A stretch of DNA of 64,000 bases from Limisphaera sp. (GCA_025057755.1 JANWVC010000013.1:62001-126000); one strand, 5' to 3'. Counted from the stretch's first letter, positions 1-9,778 are shown. Program-made: numbers and translations. Notes: generated from the letters alone by a model not told the origin.

Positions 1-333
1 TCCAAGAGTGATCATGGAAGAGCTTGTGGGCCCTCGCTCGCGGGCCGGTTTCCAACCTTGGTTCACCTGAGCCTTTGGAGTGCTGACTTGGAGCAGCGAC
101 CTACAACAAGCAGCAAGGTCTCAGCTGCTGGGCCTTACAGCCCCTCATAGAAGATCAGCAAGGGACGAAAAACGCAGCCCCAGTGGGCAGCATAGAAGGT
201 AAGGCCACCATTGACAGATGCGCTGGTAGATTTCTAGCTTGCCCACGGTCCCGCTGCACCCGGCAGCATCCCCGCCGCCTGAAAGCAAACCCGGTCCCTG
301 CAGGCAAAGGGGGCCTAATGGGAGCGGCGATCC
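1..333. other. Leader/intergenic region upstream of purA
   Basis: No gene can be supported here. The first ~150 bases are open in one plus-strand frame and could be the 3' end of something outside the window, but nothing in the translation is recognisable. Two short inverted repeats are visible: GGCCC/GGGCC around 30-50 and AGCAGC/GCTGCT at 109-129. Neither is followed by a convincing T-run, so they may be leader hairpins of the purA transcript or chance. No known purine riboswitch core was recognised. Confidence 0.3.
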
Positions 334-1608
334 GTGACTATGGCCAACACGATTTTAGTGGGCGCCCAGTGGGGCGACGAAGGCAAAGGCAAAATCATCG
401 ACGTACTGACCGAACAAGCCGATGTGGTGGTGCGGTACGCAGGCGGAAACAACGCTGGCCACACCGTGTGGGTGGGACAGACCCGCTACGTGTTGCACTT
501 GGTCCCCTCCGGTATTCTCCGGCGCAGCAAGCTTTGCGTCATCGGCAACGGCGTCGTGATTGATCCTGTAGGGTTGATGGAAGAAATCCAAGGGTTACGC
601 GAGTTGGGGGTAAAAGTGGACCGCAATCTGCGCATCAGCGAAACGGCCCATGTAGTGTTACCCTATCATCGCGAACTGGACGTGGCGCGCGAACAACGAC
701 AACGCCACAACCGCATCGGCACCACCAAACGCGGCATCGGTCCCGCGTACGCTGACAAAGCGGCGCGAGTCGGATTGCGCATGGTGGATTTGATCCAACC
801 CGAGCGATTTGCCGAAAAACTCAAGCTCCGCATCCGGGAAAACAACGAGGTTTTGAAGGCGTGGGGCGCACGGCCTTTGTCTTATCCAAAAGTGTTGAAG
901 GCGTATCAAGAAGCCGGCGCTTTTCTGGCGCCGTTTGTGACCAACACTGTGGCCTTGCTGCACCAGGCCCTGCAAAAGGGTCAAAACATCCTGTTCGAAG
1001 GTGCCCAAGGGACTTTTCTCGATATCGATCATGGCACCTACCCGTTTGTCACCTCCTCCAACACCACTGCCGGCGGCGCTTGTACGGGCACCGGTGTTCC
1101 ACCCAACCGGATCGATCGGGTCGTAGGGGTCATGAAGGCTTACACAACCCGCGTAGGTGAAGGGCCTCTGCCCACCGAGGACCACGCGCTGGGGGATTTA
1201 CTGCACAGCATGGGGCGCGAGTACGGCGCCACCACCGGACGGCCGCGTCGGTGCGGCTGGTTTGATGCCGTGGCTGTTCGTCAAGCCGTCCAAATCAATG
1301 GCGTGGACACGTTGGCCGTAACCAATCTGGACGGCTTGGATACACTCTCGACCATCAAGGTGTGTCTAGCGTACCGGGCCGGACAACAACGTTACGACCA
1401 TCTGCCCGCGGATGCGGCTGAACTAGCCGCATGCGAGCCGGTTTACGCCGAGTTCCCCGGGTGGTGCACCTCCACCAGCCAGGCGCGCCGTTGGCGCGAG
1501 CTACCCGTCAAGGCGCGCGCCTACCTCAAAGCCCTTGAAGACTTGGTGGGGGCGCCGATCGGCATCGTGTCGGTAGGGCCGGCACGCGAACAAACCATCT
1601 TTCGGTAA
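334..1608 (+). CDS. purA: Adenylosuccinate synthetase
   Basis: Catalyses the GTP-dependent condensation of IMP and aspartate to adenylosuccinate, the first committed step from IMP to AMP, in the cytosol. The 424 residues match the family length. Visible signatures are the N-terminal WGDEGKGK P-loop (about residues 13-20), the IMP-binding GTTKRGIGPAY stretch (~128), QGTFLDIDHGTYPFVTSS (~224) and the TTGRPRRCGWFD segment (~305). A GTG start at 334 lies 9 nt after GGAG. The in-frame ATG at 340 would be further from this site, so the GTG is preferred, although most homologues begin near the second methionine. uppS follows 8 nt downstream, suggesting co-transcription. Confidence 0.96.
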   Translation: MTMANTILVGAQWGDEGKGKIIDVLTEQADVVVRYAGGNNAGHTVWVGQTRYVLHLVPSGILRRSKLCVIGNGVVIDPVGLMEEIQGLRELGVKVDRNLRISETAHVVLPYHRELDVAREQRQRHNRIGTTKRGIGPAYADKAARVGLRMVDLIQPERFAEKLKLRIRENNEVLKAWGARPLSYPKVLKAYQEAGAFLAPFVTNTVALLHQALQKGQNILFEGAQGTFLDIDHGTYPFVTSSNTTAGGACTGTGVPPNRIDRVVGVMKAYTTRVGEGPLPTEDHALGDLLHSMGREYGATTGRPRRCGWFDAVAVRQAVQINGVDTLAVTNLDGLDTLSTIKVCLAYRAGQQRYDHLPADAAELAACEPVYAEFPGWCTSTSQARRWRELPVKARAYLKALEDLVGAPIGIVSVGPAREQTIFR

Positions 1609-1616
1609 ACTTCGCT

Positions 1617-2417
1617 ATGGCTGAACCGGCTACAGAGCTTTCCACCGCCACCAGCACGGCTTCGATGCTGGTGGCCGCACCAACGATGGGTAGCCTCACG
1701 CTCAGCCCTGAAGCTCGAAACGCCCTCCCCCGACACGTGGCCATCATCATGGACGGCAACGGTCGATGGGCCCGACAGCGAGGCCTGCCGCGCATCGAGG
1801 GTCACCGACACGGAGCCGAGTCCGCGCGCGCGATTGTTCGCGCGGCTGCCGAGCTGGGCATTCAATATCTCACGCTTTATGCCTTCTCTGTCGAGAACTG
1901 GAACCGGCCGAAAGAAGAGGTCGATGCCCTGATGAAATACCTTTTACAATACCTCAAGGCCGAAACCGGGGAGTTACTGAAACATAATGTCCGACTCCAT
2001 GTCATCGGGCAAATCCATCGATTGCCCGAACCCGTCCAAACGCAATTACACAAAACCGTTCGTCTGCTTTCCAAGAATAACGGCCTGACTCTGATCATGG
2101 CCCTAAGTTACGGCGGCCGCACGGAAATCGTCGAAGCAGCCCGTAGCCTGGCACGTCAAGTCAAGGAAGGGAAACTGGACCCAGACGAAATCAACGAACG
2201 TCTCTTTGCGCAACACCTGTGGACGCGCAACATTCCGGATCCAGATCTCTTGATTCGAACCAGCGGCGAGATGCGCGTCAGCAACTTTTTACTCTGGCAG
2301 ATCTCCTACGCCGAACTGGTCATCACACCCGTACTCTGGCCCGACTTTCGCAAGCCCCATTTTTACGCCGCCCTGGAGGAATACGCGCGGCGCCATCGCC
2401 GGTTCGGCACCGTCTGA
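1617..2417 (+). CDS. uppS: Isoprenyl transferase (undecaprenyl diphosphate synthase family)
   Basis: Cis-prenyltransferase that condenses isopentenyl diphosphate onto farnesyl diphosphate to make the undecaprenyl carrier lipid for peptidoglycan and LPS. It shows the family core HVAIIMDGNGRWA with the catalytic Asp near residue 46, YAFSVENWNRP, a GGRTEI segment, and the C-terminal RTSGEMRVSNFLLWQ and SYAEL motifs. The protein is 266 residues including about 35 extra N-terminal residues. No good ribosome site precedes 1617, and in-frame ATGs at 1665 and 1686 are credible alternative starts. The gene sits 8 nt after purA and converges on the secretion ATPase gene 21 nt away. Confidence 0.93.
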   Translation: MAEPATELSTATSTASMLVAAPTMGSLTLSPEARNALPRHVAIIMDGNGRWARQRGLPRIEGHRHGAESARAIVRAAAELGIQYLTLYAFSVENWNRPKEEVDALMKYLLQYLKAETGELLKHNVRLHVIGQIHRLPEPVQTQLHKTVRLLSKNNGLTLIMALSYGGRTEIVEAARSLARQVKEGKLDPDEINERLFAQHLWTRNIPDPDLLIRTSGEMRVSNFLLWQISYAELVITPVLWPDFRKPHFYAALEEYARRHRRFGTV

Positions 2418-2438
2418 CCGCAGTCCGAAGCCTGCCTT

Positions 2439-4175
2439 TCAGCTCTGCCCCACTTGCAACCGCCGAGTCAGACGGTGCAACTCCGCCACCGTAATCAGCC
2501 GTTGCTGCACCTTGAACCAGCCGATCTCCCGCAACGAACGCCAACCGTAACGACGAGCCGCCTCGCGCAATCGGCCCGCCTTCACGCCGGGCTCAATCAA
2601 ATCGGCTATATCCTCATTCAGCACAAAGAACTCAAACAGCCCAATTCGACCGCGATAACCCCGCTGCCGACATTCCACACAACCGCGGCCGCGCCACAGC
2701 TCCAATGCTGATTCAGGCCGACCCAATGTCCGGGCCATCTCCTCACGCAAAGCGGCCGGCACGGCAGGATCCGGTTCCATGCAATGCCGACAAATGCGCT
2801 GGGCCAATCGCTGGGCCACGCAGGCAACCAGGGAAGAGCCCAGCACACTGGGCTCGACTCCCATTTCCAACAGCCGCGTGACCGCGGTCACACTGTCATT
2901 GGTATGCAGGGTCGAAAAGACCAGATGCCCCGTCTGAGCTGCCCGCATCGCGATTTCGGCCGTTTCCGGATCCCGAATCTCTCCGATCAAGATCACGTCT
3001 GGATCATGCCGGAGGATGGAACGCAGACCGCTGGCAAACGTTAAGCCAATCTCTTCGCGGGTCTGAATCTGTGCAATGCCCGGCAACTGGTATTCAACAG
3101 GGTTTTCCAGTGTAATGATCTTCCGGCCTTCATCGTTCGCCTGGGTCAACGCCGCATAAAGCGTCGTCGTCTTCCCGCTGCCGGTCGGACCCGTCAGCAG
3201 CACCATGCCCTGCGGCAACTGGGTCAGCTCGCGCATGATCGCCTCCTGGTCCGGCTCCATCCCGAGCTGAGCCAGGTCCAAGAAAAGACTCTGCCGTCCC
3301 AACACCCGCAGGCAGAGAGCCTCTCCGTGACAAGTCGGTAGGACGGAAACGCGAAGGTCATACGTCCCGCCGCCGGTTTTCATGGCAATGCGGCCATCCT
3401 GAGGCAAACGCTTCTCCGCAATGTTCAGCCCGGCCATGATTTTCAACCGCGAGACCAGCGGCGCATGCAATTTGCGCAAACCCGCCGGCACCGGAATGGT
3501 CTGCAAGACCCCGTCAATGCGGTACCGCAACCGGATTTCTTCCGAATAAGGCTCCAGGTGAATATCGGTTGCATCCAGGCGAAGCGCCTCCATGAGGATT
3601 TGATCCACCAAACGCGCAATGGAAGCCTGCACGGCCGGATCTTCCTCGGCCGGTTTCACATCAAAGACCGTCTCCAATGCGGTGTCCTCGCTACCGCGCT
3701 CGTCCCGCAGTTGCTGGATGGTCTCAGCCCCCAAGCCAAAATGCCGGCGCAACGCTGCCTGGATCGCACTGGGCGTGCTGATCACAAAAGCCAGAGGCCG
3801 ATGCAACATGAGCCGCAGGTTCCCCTGCTCCATCGGCAACAACGGCTCGGACACCGCCACCGTCAGAAGTTCTTCCTGCCGCCGCAACGGCAACATGCGA
3901 TAGTGAAAAATCAACTTCAACGGCACCTCCTGCAGTACTTCGGCCGGCACCTCCAACGCACTCACGTCCTCAAAGGGCAATCCGTGCAACTGGGCCAGCG
4001 CACGATAGGTGTCCTCCTCGGAAGCGTAATTCAGCTCAACAATCGCACGATGTTGGGGAATACCCAGCCGCGCCTGCCGCCGGCGCACCAATTCCAACAA
4101 CTTGGGGGACAATACACCCCGCTCTACCAACAGGTCGCCTACTTCCAAAGGATTCGATTGCGGCGCGGCGGTCAT
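2439..4175 (-). CDS. GspE/PilB-type secretion or pilus-assembly ATPase
   Basis: Cytoplasmic hexameric ATPase that powers pilin assembly or type II secretion. The N-terminal ~150 residues look like the MshEN/GspE-N domain. They are followed by the linker DATDIHLEP, the Walker A GPTGSGKTTT, an Asp box, the Walker B ILIGEIRDPETAE and the His box FSTLHTND. A tetracysteine zinc site (CRHC, then CVEC about 35 residues later) is present, as in PilB/GspE and unlike PilT. At 578 residues it is full length. It is the last gene of the five-gene minus-strand operon and overlaps the preceding gene by 4 nt. Whether the machine is a type IV pilus or a type II secretion system cannot be decided without the pilin genes. 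Confidence 0.93.
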   Translation of the reverse strand: MTAAPQSNPLEVGDLLVERGVLSPKLLELVRRRQARLGIPQHRAIVELNYASEEDTYRALAQLHGLPFEDVSALEVPAEVLQEVPLKLIFHYRMLPLRRQEELLTVAVSEPLLPMEQGNLRLMLHRPLAFVISTPSAIQAALRRHFGLGAETIQQLRDERGSEDTALETVFDVKPAEEDPAVQASIARLVDQILMEALRLDATDIHLEPYSEEIRLRYRIDGVLQTIPVPAGLRKLHAPLVSRLKIMAGLNIAEKRLPQDGRIAMKTGGGTYDLRVSVLPTCHGEALCLRVLGRQSLFLDLAQLGMEPDQEAIMRELTQLPQGMVLLTGPTGSGKTTTLYAALTQANDEGRKIITLENPVEYQLPGIAQIQTREEIGLTFASGLRSILRHDPDVILIGEIRDPETAEIAMRAAQTGHLVFSTLHTNDSVTAVTRLLEMGVEPSVLGSSLVACVAQRLAQRICRHCMEPDPAVPAALREEMARTLGRPESALELWRGRGCVECRQRGYRGRIGLFEFFVLNEDIADLIEPGVKAGRLREAARRYGWRSLREIGWFKVQQRLITVAELHRLTRRLQVGQS

Positions 4176-4693
4176 TCCACAGGCACTTCCACCTCGCGGG
4201 TGCCGCGGAACGGCACCACCACGGTCTGCGTTTCCGCCTGGACCAGGCGTAACTCCAAGCGGTTCATCTCACCTACCCGTACATCACCCACCACACGCGC
4301 GCCGGGCGCCAAAACCGCCAGCCGATCGTTGATCAAAACGTAGGCTCGCTGGATCCCATCGGCCGTTTCAAAAAAACCTTGGTAGGTCAATTGGAACTTC
4401 TGGGTCCGCCGCACGGGCGGTGGCGGAGGCGGCGGAGGCCGAAAATAGGCGGTGACAAACGCCGATGCTAGATTCGTATTTCCCACCGCCGTTCGCCAGG
4501 CGGTGTCCGAAAAACGCTGCACCAAAGCAGCGTCCGAAGGCCACAAGGGCGGGGACGCATGCGTACCCGGACGCCGATCCGGAACCCGCAAAGGTTCTTC
4601 TTCCAAATCCCGCAAGACCATCCAGCCCACCGCTAGACCGGCACACAACGCCAACACCACCAATCCCAAGCCTTTCTGAATCAGAAGACTCAT
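4172..4693 (-). CDS. Small inner-membrane protein, PilP/GspC-like position
   Basis: A 173-residue protein with one N-terminal membrane segment (about residues 8-26), a periplasmic linker, a run of eight prolines near residue 90, and a compact beta-rich C-terminus of ~75 residues. The C-terminus contains GFFETADGIQRAYVLIND and LAPGARVVGDVRVGEM. This pattern of a short region asking 'what is the property and its set point' is typical of PilP and of the GspC homology region, which link the inner-membrane platform to the secretin. The assignment rests on architecture and gene order; sequence similarity is weak. Its ends overlap both neighbours by 4 nt (translational coupling). Confidence 0.6.
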   Translation of the reverse strand: MSLLIQKGLGLVVLALCAGLAVGWMVLRDLEEEPLRVPDRRPGTHASPPLWPSDAALVQRFSDTAWRTAVGNTNLASAFVTAYFRPPPPPPPPVRRTQKFQLTYQGFFETADGIQRAYVLINDRLAVLAPGARVVGDVRVGEMNRLELRLVQAETQTVVVPFRGTREVEVPVE

Positions 4694-5529
4694 GGCTCGT
4701 TCGGGGATCGTGGATGCTCACAGAATGCACTCACCACCACATCCAGTCCCGTAATATCCGGATTGGCTCGTAAGTTTTTGAGTAACAGCCGATCCAGGAA
4801 CAGTGCTTGGGTCTTGCCCGGCACAGCCGGTAAGCCCGCGGCAGACCACTCTTCCAAACGCAGGGGCAAACTCCTTAGGAAACGTTCCAAACTCGGCGCC
4901 GGTCCAGCTAGCTCCAAACGGATGCGGAATAAATGCCATGCAGGTGGGCCTGATTCCTCCGCGGCAAAACTTAAAGTCGGCAGAACGGCCAGATTGCTGA
5001 TGGCCCCCACTTGACAAGCAACCGCCGTCGCCAAAGCCTGCTGGGCTGTGGCCAGCAAGCCCCAGTGCAAAGAAGCCGGGACCAGACCCGGATCATAATC
5101 CGGATACCCTTCCCATACCCGGTCCGCAATGTGGACTTTGGCCTCCATCGCTCGGGTACGCAGCTCCGCCATGGTTAGAAACCGTTGCCGGTCGAATTCC
5201 AACAATTGAAACGGCCCTTGCAATCGTTGCCGAACCGTTTCATCCCAGGCACATCGAGCGGCAGCTGCTTGACCCGCCTGTTCCAACCAGTCCGCTGCAC
5301 GGGCCATTTGCCGGGCAGCCTCCTCTAAAGCCGAAGGTTCCAAACTGCGGACATAGACGTTGGTCTGGGCAGCTACGACAAGTTGTTTCCAAGAGGTTGC
5401 CACCGGCTCGTCCAGCGCTTGCGCCCGCAAATGCGACGCTCGATAAACGAACCAGTAGAGCACCGTCAGCAAGCCCGCCAGCAGGGCAATGGCCGCTTGC
5501 ATCCTTCGAATTCTGCGTTCAGAAATCAC
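4690..5529 (-). CDS. PilO/GspM-like bitopic membrane protein
   Basis: A 279-residue protein with a short cytoplasmic N-terminus, one transmembrane helix (about residues 9-28), an alpha-helical periplasmic stretch rich in Ala and Gln, and a C-terminal part containing RIRLELAGPAPSLERFLRSL, the small-domain motif found in PilO and GspM. Such proteins pair with PilN/GspL to form the periplasmic scaffold under the secretin. By position between the PilM/N gene and the PilP-like gene it fits PilO. It is also the positional and architectural counterpart of Akkermansia Amuc_1100, but residue-level similarity was not tested. Overlaps both neighbours by 4 nt. Confidence 0.6.
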   Translation of the reverse strand: MISERRIRRMQAAIALLAGLLTVLYWFVYRASHLRAQALDEPVATSWKQLVVAAQTNVYVRSLEPSALEEAARQMARAADWLEQAGQAAAARCAWDETVRQRLQGPFQLLEFDRQRFLTMAELRTRAMEAKVHIADRVWEGYPDYDPGLVPASLHWGLLATAQQALATAVACQVGAISNLAVLPTLSFAAEESGPPAWHLFRIRLELAGPAPSLERFLRSLPLRLEEWSAAGLPAVPGKTQALFLDRLLLKNLRANPDITGLDVVVSAFCEHPRSPNEP

Positions 5530-7355
5530 GGGGCCCCTCCACCTCCGCTTCCTGCCACTCCCGCGCCGAGATTCCGCGTTTTAGGGATCGTCCAGAGTGA
5601 CGGACGCCGGATCACGTTTGTGCCCCACCGGACCTCCGGCAATCGCACCAGCGGAAACAACCCGCGCCACCCAGCGTCGGCCAGATCCACAGCCAACACA
5701 AAGTGCCGATCCGGAATCAACACGGCGGCATCCACCCAGTTGCGGCGCTGCGCCGCAGGCACCGAATCCACACGACTGAACCCCCCATCCTGACGCAAAT
5801 CATGGACCAGCTCGGACAACACCCGGAGCGTGGCCTCGCCAGGGGCAGGCACACACAGTTCGACCACGAAACTCGGATTCGACGGCGGCTCTGAAAACCA
5901 TCCCAACACTTGGTCCAACACAGGGTTCGTACCGGAGGTGGCCCATGTAGAGCCTCGCGCGTAACTGTCCGCATCCGCCAATAAAACGGTCCAGAAATCG
6001 TGTCGGGACCGAACGGTTTCCAAGGCTCGCAACGTTTCCAAACAGCCTAAAGTACGTTCCTGCTGTTCCCACAACGGCCAATACCGCGCAAACGCCGCAT
6101 CACGACGCCGCAACGCCGTACCAAGAGCCGTGAGCGAGGCCCTCGCCGCTTCCGCCTCCCGCAGCAAGGCATTTTTCGACGCTTCACGTTCCGCCTTGTG
6201 CCAGATGCCTACTCCCAGAATCAGCAACACTAGCAAAAGAAAGGCCCCGGCCAGGTTCAGCAAGGTGGACACCTGTCGCAACTGCCGCGCATGCGTCCGC
6301 AACGCAGGTGGCAACAAAGAGGATTCCTCGGTTTTCGCGCGACCAGCATGCACACCGGCGCCGATCGCCAGCGCATAATCGCCCATCGATACCGGGCCAC
6401 TCTCCGCTTGCCCCTCCGGCCATACCTGCCAGGGGCGACCGCTCACATCAGTCAGGGCCTCAACAAATCCGGGCCAGCGTACCGCTCCTCCGGAAACATA
6501 CAGAGGCGACCGAACCGATTCATCTCCCTCCGGTAATGAACGACGGGCATCCGCCCAGGCCCGATCGATCCGCATCCACCACTCGCGCACGGCCGATTCC
6601 AATTCTGCCGAGCGTCGCGGCCCAGCAAAAAGATTCTCGGATTGAAGACAGGCCTCCGCCTCGGCTCGACGGCAGTTCCGCACAGCAGCCAACCGATCCA
6701 CCCAGCCTTCCGTGCCCACCATCTCGGTCACCGCCACAATTGGACGATCCCGTTCCACCCGCACGAGCAGGGTCTCCGCCGCTCCCACATCCAGCAACCA
6801 GGCGCTCTCAGCCCCCGGCAAAGCCCATCGCCAGGCTTCCGCCAACGCCCGCGGCCCACTACTGACATGCTGCACGTCAGTCAAGCGAGCCGCCGTCTCC
6901 TCCAGATGTTGCTGCACGTCTTGCAAACGAGCCATGGTCACGAACCACGGCTGCTGCCAGCGGCCCATCGGCTCAAGCGCTACGGCCTCAAACAACCAGG
7001 GCCCCTGCCCCAAGCCGCGCAACCGGGCGGTTTGTTCCTCCAACAACCGCGGCAGCTCCGATGCAGTCCCAGGCGGCGGCACATCCAGAATTTGCGAAAA
7101 ACTCAGCCGCGGCGGCAAAACCACTGCCAGCGGACATTCTTCCCACTGGCCCCGCAATCCATCCAGATACCGACGAATTTCTTCCGGCTTAACCAGCCCC
7201 TCCTCTTCCAAATCCACGACCTGAGCCTCCAGCAGATGCAATCGGCCCCGCCGCAGTTCCATCCAGACCAGCTTGACCCGACTGCGGCCGCGATCGACCG
7301 CGATCCACCGCTGCCCGCCCTTCAGCTCCATCCACCATGGTCGTTTGCTGGCCAC
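5526..7355 (-). CDS. PilM-PilN fusion (GspL-like) assembly protein
   Basis: A 609-residue protein that appears to join two usually separate pilus components. Residues ~1-350 form an actin-like PilM/GspL cytoplasmic domain: WIAVDRGRSRVKLV near the N-terminus, a second phosphate-type segment LLDVGAAETLLVRV, and YVSGGAVRWPGF. A transmembrane helix follows (LLNLAGAFLLLVLLILGVGI, ~365-385). After it come a coiled region and a periplasmic ferredoxin-like part as in PilN. Transcribed second in the operon, 9 nt after the secretin gene and overlapping the PilO-like gene by 4 nt. An alternative description is a GspL homologue, which has the same domain order. Confidence 0.72.
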   Translation of the reverse strand: MASKRPWWMELKGGQRWIAVDRGRSRVKLVWMELRRGRLHLLEAQVVDLEEEGLVKPEEIRRYLDGLRGQWEECPLAVVLPPRLSFSQILDVPPPGTASELPRLLEEQTARLRGLGQGPWLFEAVALEPMGRWQQPWFVTMARLQDVQQHLEETAARLTDVQHVSSGPRALAEAWRWALPGAESAWLLDVGAAETLLVRVERDRPIVAVTEMVGTEGWVDRLAAVRNCRRAEAEACLQSENLFAGPRRSAELESAVREWWMRIDRAWADARRSLPEGDESVRSPLYVSGGAVRWPGFVEALTDVSGRPWQVWPEGQAESGPVSMGDYALAIGAGVHAGRAKTEESSLLPPALRTHARQLRQVSTLLNLAGAFLLLVLLILGVGIWHKAEREASKNALLREAEAARASLTALGTALRRRDAAFARYWPLWEQQERTLGCLETLRALETVRSRHDFWTVLLADADSYARGSTWATSGTNPVLDQVLGWFSEPPSNPSFVVELCVPAPGEATLRVLSELVHDLRQDGGFSRVDSVPAAQRRNWVDAAVLIPDRHFVLAVDLADAGWRGLFPLVRLPEVRWGTNVIRRPSLWTIPKTRNLGAGVAGSGGGGAP

Positions 7356-7364
7356 AGCCTCAAC

Positions 7365-9359
7365 TCAATCCTCGTAAATCACGTATTCACCCCGCTCGTT
7401 GACGATGGTGGCCGTCACGAAAATCAGCAGATATCGAGGTTTGTCCACTTCGGTTCTCCGCCGGAAGGCGGCTCCGATCACAGGGATGTTCCCCAACACC
7501 GGCACAGCTTCCACCATGGTGATCCGTTCCCGTTCCAGCACACCACCCATGACCACCGTTTCCCCAGAGCGAACCACGACCCGGGTGGCCAGTTCCTGGG
7601 TCCGATACTCGGGCAATTTGAGGGTGAAGGAATTCAACACCTGCCGGTTTTGCGGGTCGTAATCAGCTAGGGTGGCGAAGGGAACCAATTGCACGTCCGT
7701 GTTCACGCGCGGGTTCAACGCCAGGATGATGTGTTTGCCGTCACCTGCAATACTCGCCAATACGTTCAATTCCGCGCCTGCGGTCACCTTCGTCGGCCGG
7801 CCACTGGGAACCCACGAAGAAGCCGTATAATATTGCTGAACGGTTTGCCGAACCTGGTATTCCTCGTAGTAATACTGCACCTTGCCGTCGGCAATCGTCG
7901 CCGGCCGGTTGTTAAGCACAGTCAAGCGGGGGGCACTCAAGGTCTGGCTTTCACCACTTTGCTCCAACGCGCTGAGCGTGGCGCTGAGCGCCCGCCGGCC
8001 CAAGATGTTGGTAAATACCTCCTGCAGACCGATCCCCACCGCAGGCACGTTATTCACCGAGGGAAAACTCTGCAAATTGGCCAACCCGGTGAAATCCTGC
8101 GGCACACGCACGCCTTGAGCCGCCCGTCCCGTCTCCCACAGCGCGCCCAATTGAAGAAATGCCGGCTTCGAAATAGTCACAAAGCGTGCCTCGATGAGCA
8201 CCTGCTGAATGGGTTTGTCAAATTCCTCAATCAACTTTTCCAACACCTCCAATTGTTCCGGCGTGCCCCGAGCCACAATCAGATTGCGTTCATAGTCAAT
8301 GTACCAGGTCCCTGAGAAGAAATTCGTGATCGCTTGCTCCAAAGAAGGCATCTCAGGCGCCTCGTCGTTCACAAATTTTCGGAACCGCTGCGTTTCGGTC
8401 ACCGTCACCACATTGTTGGGCGCGCGGGTTTCCGTCCGAATTGCCTCTTCCGACCCCAGCCGAGCCGGGCGCACAAATCCGGTTCGTAACCGGTAAAACC
8501 GCGTTTCCTCCATCAACCGCTTGGGATCCTTGGCATCCGTAACCCAAATCAACTCGGGTCCGACCTGAAATTGCACCTCATAATTGCGCGAAACATACTT
8601 CAAAAACTCGGATAAGCGGACTTTCTCCAGGTTCACGGTCAACGTCTGCTTCAGCACTGGCAACGACTTGTCCGCCACAATGTTAATCCCCGTGCTTTGA
8701 CTCAGTTGGATAATCAGATTCTCCAAAGTGACATTGTCCAAGTGAATCGTCACCTCCTTATCCAGCAACCGGGCCATAGGACCGCGTGCTGCCTCCAGGT
8801 CGAACATTGGTCCTTTTTCGCGACGCACCGATCCGTACGTTTCGGGAATCAACCGGCTGCTTTCAATCTTCTCAATCGTGTCGCGCACATCTTTGCTGGC
8901 AGGCAGGCCACGGTCCTTTTGCTCCGTCAGCAAGCCCGGAATGGTCGGATTAAAGACCGAATTGGCGGCATTAACCTCGCGGATTTTGTCCTCCAGTGCC
9001 TTCTCCCGCAGGGCCTGTTGCTGCTGCACCACCCATGAGTGCAACCGCTGGACCATGCCATCATCCGGAGCCCGCGCCAACAACACCTCTGCCTCTTCTC
9101 GAGCTTCCTCCCAACGGCCCCGGCGCGCCTTGTCCAAAATCGACTCAATCTCTGCATCGTAGGACGGACTATAACGGACAGCACGCGACTCAGTCTTAGA
9201 TCCCCGTAGAGCCGGGCTGGTCCTGGCAGTTTGCCGCTCTGCCGGCATCTGGCGACAGCCCAGCCCCCCAAGCACCAGCAGCACAGCTAGGAACAAGGCA
9301 GGCCAGAAACGATTACGTACCATCTCGGTTCTCATGGACGCTGGGGCCCGGCCCTGCAT
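7365..9359 (-). CDS. Secretin (GspD/PilQ family) outer-membrane channel
   Basis: Forms the multimeric outer-membrane channel through which a pilus or exoprotein passes. The 664 residues contain an N-terminal hydrophobic signal ending in GGLGC (a sub-optimal lipobox with Cys ~35) and an alpha-helical repeat-like region. An STN/N0-type domain follows (VTLENLIIQLSQSTGINIVAD), then an N1-type ring domain (IVARGTPEQLEVLEKLIEEFD). The C-terminal secretin domain ends in VPVLGNIPVIGAAFRRR, the classic secretin signature. First gene of the operon. The first start codon has no obvious ribosome site, and methionines 9 or 13 are possible true starts. The upstream 420 nt, shared with purD, must carry the promoter. 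Confidence 0.9.
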   Translation of the reverse strand: MQGRAPASMRTEMVRNRFWPALFLAVLLVLGGLGCRQMPAERQTARTSPALRGSKTESRAVRYSPSYDAEIESILDKARRGRWEEAREEAEVLLARAPDDGMVQRLHSWVVQQQQALREKALEDKIREVNAANSVFNPTIPGLLTEQKDRGLPASKDVRDTIEKIESSRLIPETYGSVRREKGPMFDLEAARGPMARLLDKEVTIHLDNVTLENLIIQLSQSTGINIVADKSLPVLKQTLTVNLEKVRLSEFLKYVSRNYEVQFQVGPELIWVTDAKDPKRLMEETRFYRLRTGFVRPARLGSEEAIRTETRAPNNVVTVTETQRFRKFVNDEAPEMPSLEQAITNFFSGTWYIDYERNLIVARGTPEQLEVLEKLIEEFDKPIQQVLIEARFVTISKPAFLQLGALWETGRAAQGVRVPQDFTGLANLQSFPSVNNVPAVGIGLQEVFTNILGRRALSATLSALEQSGESQTLSAPRLTVLNNRPATIADGKVQYYYEEYQVRQTVQQYYTASSWVPSGRPTKVTAGAELNVLASIAGDGKHIILALNPRVNTDVQLVPFATLADYDPQNRQVLNSFTLKLPEYRTQELATRVVVRSGETVVMGGVLERERITMVEAVPVLGNIPVIGAAFRRRTEVDKPRYLLIFVTATIVNERGEYVIYED

Positions 9360-9778
9360 TCAAGCCGTAGCCAATCACCAGCATGCGCTACTTCGAAAGC
9401 CGGCTGCAACCAAAACTCTCTGCCAACGCGCCCCCTAACCGACCATTTCAGCAGTCGGCACCCGCACCCGAAAGCCCCGGGGGAAATCAGGCCGCACCCG
9501 TCGATAGAACTTCAGCAACTTCGTCGGGTGTGTTCAAAACTCGAGGCTCCTTAACGTGCCTGCCTTCCTGTGCTGTTCATGGGTCATGACGCGATCGCCC
9601 CTCCGTTCTCCCGCCCGATGGGCTTGGTCCGCAAACCTTGCCTCTCTTCCGAAACCGCACGCATAAAAGACCTGTTTCCAAAAGGCACGCCACTCGGGGC
9701 ATTGTGCGGAGGCTCCGCAAGTCCATCCGCCTGCCTCATTGGAGAAAAGGCTTCCCCTCTCTTAAATGGGATGGTTCA
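9360..9778. promoter_or_regulatory. Divergent intergenic region between secretin operon and purD
   Basis: About 420 bases separate the outward-facing start of the minus-strand secretin operon from that of purD. Short open frames occur but none has a convincing ribosome site or recognisable product. The region must contain both promoters; no clear -35/-10 pair or operator can be singled out by eye. Confidence 0.4.

Noticed and set aside
3465-4343. Long plus-strand open frame opposite the GspE gene
   Set aside because: Composition is the typical Arg/Gln/His-rich antisense shadow of a real GC-rich gene; gspE itself has all family motifs.
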